From Leptospira yanagawae serovar Saopaulo str. Sao Paulo = ATCC 700523 (GTDB lineage: Bacteria; Spirochaetota; Leptospiria; Leptospirales; Leptospiraceae), in assembly GCF_000332475.2 (NCBI RefSeq), contig NZ_AOGX02000039.1, forward strand, positions 65,712 through 129,711: a stretch of 64,000 nucleotides of DNA, given 5' to 3'. This document shows positions 57,001-64,000 of this stretch, piece after piece (position 1 is the first letter of the stretch; every line of letters begins with the position of its first letter). A program made the position numbers and the translations under genes. A model generated the notes under the pieces. It did not search any database and was not told the DNA's origin. It saw only the letters and a list, made by a program, of their open reading frames with translations.

Positions 57001-57710
57001 AACAAACCACCAAATTTTCGTTTTCGGGAATCAAAAAAAAGAAGAGCTTCCTCAAGAGAGGTCCTTCCAAAATCCGGCCAAAGTGTACTCGTAAAAAACA
57101 TTTCTGCATACGCACTTTGCCATAAAAGAAAGTTAGATATCCTTTGTTCGCCCGCAGTTCTGATCAATAAATCTACGGGTGGTAAAGGAGATGTATACAA
57201 ATATTTTTCAAATTCTTTCACCGAAATGGCTTTATCCAAAGGCTCTTTTTTTGCCTTTCTTGCGGCCATGACACGCGAAAAACTACTTAAAATTTCTTCA
57301 TGTCCACCGTAATTCAAACAAAAGTTAGCTGTGAGTTTTTTATTCTTTTTGGTCACAGCCATTGCATGGTCAATTTTAGAGAGAACAGTTTTAGAAAGTT
57401 TGTTCCTTGCCCCACTATGGTGGATCCGAATTCCTTTTTCGTGGATGGTATCGAGTCGAGTTTCGATAAACTCAACTAACAGACCAAAGATAGCTTGGAT
57501 TTCGCTGATTGGGCGTTTCCAGTTTTCCGTGGAAAAGGCATAAAGGGAGATATTTGGGATTTTATATTCTAAAGCCACGTCCAAAAGGCGATCAATAGCA
57601 TTTGCCCCTTCTCTATGGCCTTCGGTTCTTTTTTTCCCTTGGTTTTCCGCCCACCTACCATTTCCGTCCATAATGACAGCAATGTGGGCAGGGATGGTTT
57701 GCAACTTCAT
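56997..57710 (-). CDS. uppS: Undecaprenyl-diphosphate synthase (cis-prenyltransferase)
   Basis: 237 residues. Catalytic motif IAVIMDGNGRWAE (near 9-21), HREGANAIDRLL, LYAFSTENWKRP, and RTAGEQRISNFLLWQSAYAEM near the C-terminus. Builds the C55 lipid carrier for peptidoglycan and O-antigen from the isoprenoid precursors of Dxs/Dxr. Six bases downstream of frr. Confidence 0.94.
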   Translation of the reverse strand: MKLQTIPAHIAVIMDGNGRWAENQGKKRTEGHREGANAIDRLLDVALEYKIPNISLYAFSTENWKRPISEIQAIFGLLVEFIETRLDTIHEKGIRIHHSGARNKLSKTVLSKIDHAMAVTKKNKKLTANFCLNYGGHEEILSSFSRVMAARKAKKEPLDKAISVKEFEKYLYTSPLPPVDLLIRTAGEQRISNFLLWQSAYAEMFFTSTLWPDFGRTSLEEALLFFDSRKRKFGGLL

Positions 57711-57716
57711 AGGAAA

Positions 57717-58268
57717 TTAAAGAGTAGTGATCTCTTTTTCTTTTTCCTTTTCTAAATCTCCCAATTTGGCGATATAAGAATCCGTAATTTTTTGGATTTT
57801 ATCTTGGTGGCCTTTCATTTCATCTTGGGACATTTCGGATTGGTGTTTTTTTAATTCATCATTGGCATCACGGCGGATATTACGAATCGCAACTTTTTTT
57901 TCTTCCGCTTTTTGTTTGACCACTTTTGCCAATTCTTTTCGTCTTTCACCTGTTAGCTCAGGGATATTGATCCGAATGCTAGAACCATCGTTGTTAGGGG
58001 TAAGTCCAAGGCTTGCCGCAAAAATTGCTTTTTCAATGTCTTTTAACATTCCCTTTTCAAAAGGAGTGATGAGAATCACACGTGGTTCAGGGCATGCAAT
58101 TTTACCAAGTTGGTTAAGAGGAGTTAAAGTTCCATAGTAGTCAACCCTTACATCTTCTACCATCATAGGACTTGCTTTACCCGTACGAATTGTACCAAAA
58201 TCTTTTTTTAAAGCATCAACTGTTTTGTCCATTTTGGACTGCATGGATTTTATAATTTCATCTACCAT
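57717..58268 (-). CDS. frr: Ribosome recycling factor
   Basis: 183 residues, the standard length, all helical with a small beta domain. [24 protein letters not shown] and [10 protein letters not shown] are family signatures. Separates ribosomal subunits after termination together with EF-G. Overlaps pyrH by 11 bases. Confidence 0.94.
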   Translation of the reverse strand: MVDEIIKSMQSKMDKTVDALKKDFGTIRTGKASPMMVEDVRVDYYGTLTPLNQLGKIACPEPRVILITPFEKGMLKDIEKAIFAASLGLTPNNDGSSIRINIPELTGERRKELAKVVKQKAEEKKVAIRNIRRDANDELKKHQSEMSQDEMKGHQDKIQKITDSYIAKLGDLEKEKEKEITTL

Positions 58269-59004
58269 CTAGAATCACTTCCTCTGTATTGGAGATCAAT
58301 GTACCAATTGGTTCTCCATCGATTAATTTTCTTAAATTACCAGCTTTAAATATATCAAACACTATGATTGGCATGTTATTATCCATACATAGACTGAGTG
58401 CTGTTGAATCCATAACCTTTAATCGGTGTTTGATGGATTCCATAAACGAAACTTGTAAATACCTTTGTGCGCTCGGATCCTTTTTCGGATCAGCAGTGTA
58501 AACGCCATCCACTTTTGTTGCTTTCAGTATCACTTCGCATCCAACCTCAACTGCTCGTAACGATGCCGTTGTGTCCGTTGTGAAGTAAGGGTTTCCTGTC
58601 CCACCAGCAAATATAATCACACGATTTTTTTCCAAGTGTCGCACTGCTCGCCTGCGAATGTAAGGTTCTGCAACAGATTTCATTTCGATGGCAGACAGTA
58701 CTCGGGTAAACATCCCTTGTTTTTCGCATGCATCTTGTAAGGCGAGTCCATTCATGATGGTTCCAAGCATACCCATATAATCGGCAGTGGCACGGTCCAT
58801 TCCTGATTTTGCCAAGGTTTCGCCGCGGATCATATTCCCACCGCCAACAACCACAGCCACTTCCAGGCCTAAGTCATGAACTTCTTTGATTTGTCCGGCA
58901 AGTGAGAATGTTTTGTTGGTATCAATACCAAGTTCACCCTCACCGGCGAGTGCCTCGCCGGAGATTTTAATTAGGATGCGTTTGAAACGCGGACTAGTTC
59001 CCAC
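58258..59004 (-). CDS. pyrH: Uridylate kinase
   Basis: 248 residues. Amino-acid-kinase fold: [11 protein letters not shown] start, [31 protein letters not shown] and [19 protein letters not shown]. Converts UMP to UDP. GTG start at 59004, inside the last codons of tsf (11-base overlap). Confidence 0.94.
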   Translation of the reverse strand: MGTSPRFKRILIKISGEALAGEGELGIDTNKTFSLAGQIKEVHDLGLEVAVVVGGGNMIRGETLAKSGMDRATADYMGMLGTIMNGLALQDACEKQGMFTRVLSAIEMKSVAEPYIRRRAVRHLEKNRVIIFAGGTGNPYFTTDTTASLRAVEVGCEVILKATKVDGVYTADPKKDPSAQRYLQVSFMESIKHRLKVMDSTALSLCMDNNMPIIVFDIFKAGNLRKLIDGEPIGTLISNTEEVILDGR

Positions 59005-59590
59005 CTACTTGGAACCTCGAGAACCTACCAACAGTAATGTTCTCTCCAAATTTCGCAATGGCTTCTTGGAGGAGGTCATTGATGGTTTTGGAGTTGTCAC
59101 GGATTGATTTTTGGTGGATGAGACAAATCTCTTCGTAGTACTTTTTCATTTTACCAGGAAGGATTTTTTCGATTTGATCCGCTTTTTTCCCTTCTTTTTC
59201 TAGAAGAGCTTTTTGTACGTTCATTTCGTTCTCAATTTCAGACTTAGGGATGGACTCTTCACTCACATAGAGTGGGCTCATGGCAGTGATTTGCAGTGCA
59301 ATTTCTTTTCCAAGTGCTTCAAACGCTTCGTTGTTTGCCACAAAATCAGTTTCACAGTTCAGTTCGACGAGAACTCCTGTTTTACCGGTTCCATGAACGT
59401 AAGCGATGACCTTACCCTCACCAGTTTCGCGACCAGCTCGTTTTGCCGCTTTCGCTAAACCTTTTTCTCTTAAATAGGTAACTGCTTTTTCAATGTCGCC
59501 ACCCTTTTCTTCGAGGGCTTTTTTGCAGTCCATCATCCCCGCTCCCGTACGTTCGCGGAGGTCTTTGATTTGTTCGGAGCTAACAGCCAT
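58994..59590 (-). CDS. tsf: Elongation factor Ts, short form
   Basis: 198 residues, close to the short EF-Ts of Thermus and much shorter than the E. coli protein (283), so it has a reduced core/coiled-coil region. N-terminal [18 protein letters not shown] and [10 protein letters not shown] are diagnostic. Nucleotide exchange factor for EF-Tu. Directly follows rpsB, sharing a base at the junction. Confidence 0.93.
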   Translation of the reverse strand: MAVSSEQIKDLRERTGAGMMDCKKALEEKGGDIEKAVTYLREKGLAKAAKRAGRETGEGKVIAYVHGTGKTGVLVELNCETDFVANNEAFEALGKEIALQITAMSPLYVSEESIPKSEIENEMNVQKALLEKEGKKADQIEKILPGKMKKYYEEICLIHQKSIRDNSKTINDLLQEAIAKFGENITVGRFSRFQVGGN

Positions 59591-60480
59591 TACTCTTTAC
59601 CTTCTGCTGGTTTTTCTTCTGTGACTACTTCAGCAACTTTTTTAGCCGCTTCAGCATCCACTGGGATGTCTTTTGCTACTGGAGGAAGTTCATCGTCCAT
59701 AATGAATTTTCCGGACTCATCATACTCACCTTGGTATTCAAGAGCAAGTTGTTCTGCGTCCATATCTTCAGCAAAATTCGTTTGAATGACTTCTCCACCT
59801 GTTCCCTCAAGCACTGCATTTGCCATAGTATCAAGGAACAAGGAAATGGCACGGATCGCATCATCATTACCTGGAATTGGGTAATCGATAGGCTCTGGAT
59901 CACAGTTTGTATCAATCACAGCAAAAACCTTTAAACCAAGTTTTTTTGCTTCGTTCACTGCGATTTCTTCTTTTTTGGGATCGATTACAAAAAGAATTTC
60001 TGGAACCACTGCCATATCTTTAATCCCACCAAGTGTTTGGCGGAGTTTCTCTAACTCGCGTTTGAGGGATAGTGCTTCTTTTTTCGTTCTAGCTTCTTGT
60101 TCGAAAGAGTTGTTCTCTTCCATTTGCTCAAGTCTTTTCAAACGAGCAATTGACTTCTTTACTGTATTCCAGTTTGTTAAAAGTCCACCTAACCAACGGT
60201 TAGATACATAGTACATACTGCACGCTTGTGCTGCTCTTTCGATGGCACCACGAGCTTGTTTTTTTGTTCCAACGAAAAGAACTTTTTTTCCTTGGCCAGT
60301 TAACTTTTTCAAAGCATCATAAGCTTCTTTTGTTTTTTGAACTGTCTTTTGGAGATCAATGATGTGGATACCGTTACGAGCTGTATAAACATACGGGCTC
60401 ATTTTTGGATTCCAACGACGTGTTTGGTGACCGAAATGTACGCCTGCTTCTAGCAGACTTTTCATGGAAATTACTGACAT
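59590..60480 (-). CDS. rpsB: 30S ribosomal protein S2
   Basis: 296 residues: the S2 core ([63 protein letters not shown]) plus an acidic C-terminal extension of about 50 residues that is common in spirochaetes. First gene of the conserved rpsB-tsf-pyrH-frr run. Preceded by a DUF4321 gene 2 bases upstream. Confidence 0.95.
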   Translation of the reverse strand: MSVISMKSLLEAGVHFGHQTRRWNPKMSPYVYTARNGIHIIDLQKTVQKTKEAYDALKKLTGQGKKVLFVGTKKQARGAIERAAQACSMYYVSNRWLGGLLTNWNTVKKSIARLKRLEQMEENNSFEQEARTKKEALSLKRELEKLRQTLGGIKDMAVVPEILFVIDPKKEEIAVNEAKKLGLKVFAVIDTNCDPEPIDYPIPGNDDAIRAISLFLDTMANAVLEGTGGEVIQTNFAEDMDAEQLALEYQGEYDESGKFIMDDELPPVAKDIPVDAEAAKKVAEVVTEEKPAEGKE

Positions 60481-60482
60481 AG

Positions 60483-60716
60483 TTACCCCTTTTTTAGTGC
60501 GAGATATCCAGACGCTACAAGACCAACGATACTTGCAGGGGTTAGCTGGAACTCGACCTTAATTATGTAAAGCTCAAAAGATACTGGTGACTCGAACAAA
60601 AACCTAGAGAGTGTTGTAGTGCCAAAAAGTCTGTCTAAGACAACTCCGGCCACAGCTCCCGCCATCAGTCCCAAAAAAAGCACCAAAAGCAGGTTCCCCA
60701 TCTGGGTTTTGTTCAT
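60483..60716 (-). CDS. DUF4321-family small membrane protein
   Basis: 77 residues with two transmembrane helices (about 7-28 and 58-74) and the Gly/Ala-rich [17 protein letters not shown] turn typical of DUF4321. Located immediately upstream of rpsB with a 2-base gap, so it probably leads the rpsB operon. Function unknown. Confidence 0.7.
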   Translation of the reverse strand: MNKTQMGNLLLVLFLGLMAGAVAGVVLDRLFGTTTLSRFLFESPVSFELYIIKVEFQLTPASIVGLVASGYLALKKG

Positions 60717-61168
60717 CCAAAAGCACCTTTCTCAAGCTTTCCTGTCAGGATTTGGAATTTGGGCAGATTGTCAAGGGGAAAGGAATTGTGTGGCCTCGAA
60801 ATTGGACCTTAGCGCTTCCGAAAGCACCCCAAACATGGCCCAAATTTCCCATTTCCAGTTTGGGCGGCTCCCATCCGTTCTCATTGCCAGAACGCTACCG
60901 GAAAGGACCGGGCTCTTTGTTCCAATCTCCGCTCTGCTCCGATTTCCACTGCGATCCCTGCCGCAGGAATGAAATGCTTAAATTGCTCTCAATAGAATGC
61001 AACTTATAATAGGATTGAGCAACTAATGGATGTCAATTGTAATTATCAATTGCCGTTTCACTCAAAGCTCAATATTTAGTCATAAATACTTAAGAATATT
61101 AACGAAATAATTGGTAATTTCGTTCATTGCGGGCTGACAAATTTTATCTTCTCAAGTGGAAACATATT
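60717..61168. other. Intergenic region with G+C-rich structured element
   Basis: Near the left end, TTGACA on the minus strand (plus 60769-60774) may be the -35 of the rpsB operon; the -10 is unclear. Between about 60795 and 60972 the sequence is markedly richer in G+C than its surroundings and forms short hairpins such as CCGGAAAGGACCGG (60898-60911). On the minus strand it contains GGATCGCAGTGGAAATC (60957-60941). From about 60975 the sequence becomes A+T-rich up to the 61169 gene. No tRNA or convincing short gene. Confidence 0.45.
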
Positions 61169-62941
61169 GTGACTAAACTCGACTTTCAAAATCTCAAAAG
61201 AATTTCAATACATCTGATCCCTTTCGTGTTATTCCTTATTGGTTTCACCGTTAATATGATTTATGCAGGAATCGGTTATATGCCACTTGATCAATCCATT
61301 GTTTTTGATGGCGCATGGCGAATCCTTCAGGGCCAAACTCCTTACTTGGATTTTTATTTGCCAAATGGCCTCGTTCCGATCTATCTACAAAGTTTATTTT
61401 TCTATATATTAAAACCAAGTTATCTTACTTACTGCCTGCACTCGTCCATATTCAATGGACTCTTCGCAATTCTATCCTATTTTTTTCTATTAACATTTCT
61501 AAAAAATAGAACCAGTTCATTCCTTTATTCTTTAGCTACTTCATTTATTTTTTATCCGCCAATGGGTACGCCTTACTACGACCAACACTCCTTTTTCTTT
61601 ATGCTTGCAACTTGGCTTACCATCTTACAGCTCAACTCTTCCATTTCTAAGAAAAAAGCAATAATTCTTGGGATTATTACCTCGGTATTTTTTGCTGCTG
61701 CATTACTTAGCAAACAAGTTCCTGCAATTTTCCTAATCCCAATATTAATTTGGATAATTATACGAAATTATTCTTTACACAACAAAACTACCTCAGCTTT
61801 TTTAATAGGTTCTTTTTTGGCTGGGATTTTGATCTTAATTGCGTTTTGTATATCCTTGAATTTAACCTCATTCCAAATGTATGCAATAGAACTTCCATCA
61901 AAAGTAGGCAAAATTCGAACGGCGGAATTAATGGATAAACCTTCAAAACTAATATCCATTACTTTGGATTCTTTCGATTATGTCCGCTTGAGCTTTATCA
62001 CTCGAATTTTTCATTTAAATTTTATAATTTTCGCGTTATGTTTCGCCTCATATGCATATTCTTTTTTAAAACCTGCATCAAAAACTTCACTCAGTCAGTT
62101 ATTGCGAAGATTTGCACCAAATATCAAAATTGCGACAATAGCCATTGCATTATTGATGATTTGTTTTTTTTACAATGCCTTCACAAGAAACGAAGTTTCA
62201 AATGGGATACCATTCATTTTTCTCTCGTTAGGTCTATTACATAAGGTTGGCTTAAATGGAATTAGGCTGATTTCCAAGACTATGATTAAAGTTTACGAAA
62301 AAAAAGAATCATACTTTAAATTAGCGCAAGTTATTCGAAAGATTGGACCAACCATCTTTGGAATTTCCATGATTTATTTTCTTTTAAATTCAACCTTTAA
62401 ATTTGATCGCGCTGTTAATAAAACTAGAATTACTTCTAATATTTATTATATAAGCCAAGACCCACTTCTATCTCCCATTTCCCCTTTGAGTTTTTTAAAA
62501 ATGGAAAATGGTTTTACCGACCACGTTCGGACGGAAGAATTAAATGGAGTTATGGAGTTTTTTAATCAATATAACGGGAACTTTTTTCTCTTTGGTGACT
62601 CTTCAATTTTATACGGCGCAACGGGTCGTCCCTCAATCTTTCCTTCCCTTTGGTTCCACCCAGGGTTAACATACCCCGAGTTAAAATCGAAAGAATTTGA
62701 TAACTACGATTCACTTCTCCTTTCTCGCATCAATTCTTATGCAGTGATTCATTTTGTAATAGAAGGAGAAAAAACATACATGAATGCACGTATAAAAGAA
62801 TTTCCAAAAGTGTATGATTATTTCAACAAAAACTATTGCCTCAATAAATCAGTTGGGAAGTTTCAGATATATTCGCTTTGCAAGAAATCAAAGGATACAA
62901 ATGACAAATCAAAAAAAGGTAACATTTTATTAAATTTTTAA
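61169..62941 (+). CDS. Polytopic membrane protein, GT-C/PMT-like
   Basis: 590 residues from the GTG at 61169, with GTGGA about 10 bases upstream; a TTG at 61127 is an alternative. About ten to twelve transmembrane helices up to residue 415, then a C-terminal soluble domain. The first extracytoplasmic loop carries MPLDQSIVFDGAWRILQGQT, matching the D-x-x-x-x-x-G-x-x-x-x-x-G-x-x-P-Y-x-D start of ArnT/GT39-like enzymes that transfer sugars from lipid carriers. The gene is much richer in A+T than its housekeeping neighbours and is followed by an IS element, hence probably horizontally acquired or fast evolving. Confidence 0.65.
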   Translation: MTKLDFQNLKRISIHLIPFVLFLIGFTVNMIYAGIGYMPLDQSIVFDGAWRILQGQTPYLDFYLPNGLVPIYLQSLFFYILKPSYLTYCLHSSIFNGLFAILSYFFLLTFLKNRTSSFLYSLATSFIFYPPMGTPYYDQHSFFFMLATWLTILQLNSSISKKKAIILGIITSVFFAAALLSKQVPAIFLIPILIWIIIRNYSLHNKTTSAFLIGSFLAGILILIAFCISLNLTSFQMYAIELPSKVGKIRTAELMDKPSKLISITLDSFDYVRLSFITRIFHLNFIIFALCFASYAYSFLKPASKTSLSQLLRRFAPNIKIATIAIALLMICFFYNAFTRNEVSNGIPFIFLSLGLLHKVGLNGIRLISKTMIKVYEKKESYFKLAQVIRKIGPTIFGISMIYFLLNSTFKFDRAVNKTRITSNIYYISQDPLLSPISPLSFLKMENGFTDHVRTEELNGVMEFFNQYNGNFFLFGDSSILYGATGRPSIFPSLWFHPGLTYPELKSKEFDNYDSLLLSRINSYAVIHFVIEGEKTYMNARIKEFPKVYDYFNKNYCLNKSVGKFQIYSLCKKSKDTNDKSKKGNILLNF

Positions 62942-63069
62942 AAAGGAACCGAAGCATTACTGTTTATTTAATTTCAACGTCTTTGTTTGTATTTTTTGTC
63001 ACTTTAGCAAGGACATGGAGCAATTGGATCTATCATTTGTTGGCGATCAATATATCTTTCTCTTCGCAG
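62901..63069 (+). pseudogene. Possible 5' remnant of a membrane-protein gene
   Basis: An ATG at 62901, inside the end of the previous gene, begins MTNQKK and stops after 10 codons. The neighbouring frame from 62923 reads on without a stop to a TAA at 63067-63069 and gives FIKFLKRNRSITVYLIST, then FVFFVTLARTWSNWIYHLL, a basic stretch followed by a membrane segment. Together they look like the N-terminus of a membrane protein broken by a frameshift and truncated before the IS element. Low confidence because the piece is short. Confidence 0.3.
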
Positions 63070-63089
63070 AACATCCTATAAGTAACCAT

Positions 63090-64000
63090 AGTTAAAGATT
63101 GACCCCATTTAGAAAACACAGGTAATTATGCCGATCTATTTCTCTAGCGACATGCCATGAAGTTCCTAAGTAAAAATATACTCACGAATAGGCATGAAAT
63201 TCATTTTCAAATGTAACAGGAGCTTTGTATCCAATTTTAGAATGCAAACGCTTTCTGTTATAAAAAACCTCGATATACTCAAATAGAGAACTTCGAGCCT
63301 GTTCTAAGGAATGGAAGTTCTTATGATTTGTAAACTCTCTTTTTAATGTAGCAAAAAAAGATTCAGCAGGAGCATTGTCCCAACAATTTCCTTTTCTACT
63401 CATGCTTTGAATAAATCCTTTTGATGTTAGTTGTTCACGAAATTCTCTACTCGCATACTGACTTCCTCTATCGGAATGGATGATAAGTCCTTTACTTGGT
63501 TTTTGATTCTCAATAGCATTTTCAAATGCTTTCATAACGAGAGATGTTTTCATATGAGTGTCAACAGCCCATCCAACAATCTTCTTTGTGCATATATCTT
63601 TGAATTTACATAGATATAGAAATCCAAACAAATAGGGAATGTAGGTAATATCAGTCACATACACTGTGTTTGGTGTAGAAACGTCAAAGTTTTGTTCAAG
63701 CAAGTTTGGACTAATTGTTTCTTCATGATTGGAATCTGTCGTCACAGGAGGCTTGAATTTCCTTGTTGTAATGGCTTTTATCCCATTTTCCCGCATAATT
63801 TTAGCCACAGTAGGTAAACTGACTTTGATTCCCCTTGCTTTTAGTTCTTTCTGAACTCTCGGACTTCCATAAGAAAGCAAATCTCCCTTGTGGAATCTTT
63901 GAATTTCAGATAAAATCTCTATACTTTTTTGATTTCGAATCAACTTCGACTTTTTCAACCAAGGATAAATCCCTTGTGTTAATATCTAATACTTCGGACA
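63090..64000 (-). mobile_element. IS3-family insertion sequence, partial (continues beyond window)
   Basis: The orfB transposase frame occupies 63182-64000, and the element runs out of the window on its 5' side, where orfA should lie. The left boundary is not certain; ATTGACCCCATTT at about 63097-63109 looks like the TGACCCC-type terminus found on some IS3 elements. The other terminus and the target duplication cannot be seen. Confidence 0.6.
63182..64000 (-). pseudogene. IS3-family orfB transposase with apparent frameshift near its N-terminus
   Basis: The long frame below 63958 encodes an rve-type integrase: HTH_21-like SYGSPRVQKELKARGIKVS, then DDE residues in TDITYI (Asp), HSDRGSQY (Asp) and AESFFATLKRE (Glu), ending NRKRLHSKIGYKAPVTFE. 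Upstream the frame hits a TAG at 63988-63986, but another frame there reads SEVLDINT, and dropping one A near 63974 joins it to GIYPWLKKSKL, matching the usual LGISRSGYYxWLK entry of orfB. The copy therefore seems to carry a +1 frameshift and may be inactive, unless this is a programmed shift. Confidence 0.7.

Noticed and set aside
1..64000. tRNA, rRNA, CRISPR arrays or prophage
   Set aside because: Intergenic gaps were read on both strands; no cloverleaf with GGTTCGA-type arm, no regularly spaced repeats and no phage structural genes were seen.

Overview
The window is a chromosomal segment of a spirochaete, almost certainly Leptospira and, from its moderate G+C and gene content, more likely a saprophytic (L. 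biflexa-like) species than L. interrogans. The evidence is the gene order rpsB-tsf-pyrH-frr-uppS-cdsA-dxr-rseP-proS, the many short-signal lipoproteins with relaxed lipoboxes, a CHASE2-type cyclase, and the overall protein character. The species call is inference. No rRNA, tRNA or CRISPR was found. Most of the window is dense housekeeping sequence, largely on the minus strand.

Layout. (1) 1-6078, plus strand: the 3' end of a cupin-like gene, then a compact accessory cluster of a rhodanese-like lipoprotein, a small exported protein, an outer-membrane beta-barrel, a second rhodanese-like lipoprotein that has lost its active-site cysteine, and a pentahaem c-type cytochrome lipoprotein. The composition resembles the rhodanese/porin/pentahaem-cytochrome 'ext' conduits of Geobacter and is the best candidate in the window for an undescribed system. 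A third rhodanese paralogue stands alone at 24720-26264. (2) 6038-18016, minus strand: metZ; a MacB-like ABC exporter (ATPase, permease, membrane-fusion protein); mtaB; a TPR protein; a small membrane protein; clpC; a fused McsA/McsB-like arginine-kinase gene; and a LolC/LolD pair. (3) 18032-24343: two plus-strand membrane proteins of unknown function, then on the minus strand a MORN-repeat protein, a MscS channel, aroB, a NUDIX hydrolase, rnc and acpP. (4) 24720-29403, plus: the rhodanese lipoprotein, then a DUF1538 membrane protein with a protein of three PII-like units. (5) 29463-36047, minus: coiled-coil protein, fabG, plsX, rpmF, hisG, TPR protein, rpsA, cmk. (6) 36192-44341: GAF-PAS histidine kinase, aroA, a large protein with a degenerate cNMP-binding domain, a thioredoxin-reductase-like flavoprotein, and small proteins of unknown function. 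(7) 44338-60716, minus: TPR protein, dxs, a CHASE2 cyclase lacking one metal-binding Asp, trpA, trpB, proS, rseP, dxr, cdsA, uppS, frr, pyrH, tsf, rpsB and a DUF4321 protein. (8) 60717-64000: a G+C-rich structured intergenic element, an A+T-rich polytopic membrane protein, a possible gene remnant and an IS3-family orfB, which mark the edge of an accessory region.

Functional links. dxs and dxr (isoprenoid precursors) together with uppS (undecaprenyl-PP), cdsA (CDP-diacylglycerol), fabG/plsX/acpP (fatty acids and phospholipids), LolCD (lipoprotein export) and rseP (intramembrane proteolysis) form a strong envelope-biogenesis theme. rpsB-tsf-frr, rpsA, rpmF and proS serve translation. clpC beside an McsA/McsB-like gene suggests arginine-phosphorylation-directed proteolysis as in Firmicutes. 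The rhodanese/cytochrome/porin cluster suggests redox chemistry on sulfur- or chalcogen-containing compounds at the outer membrane; that last point is inference.
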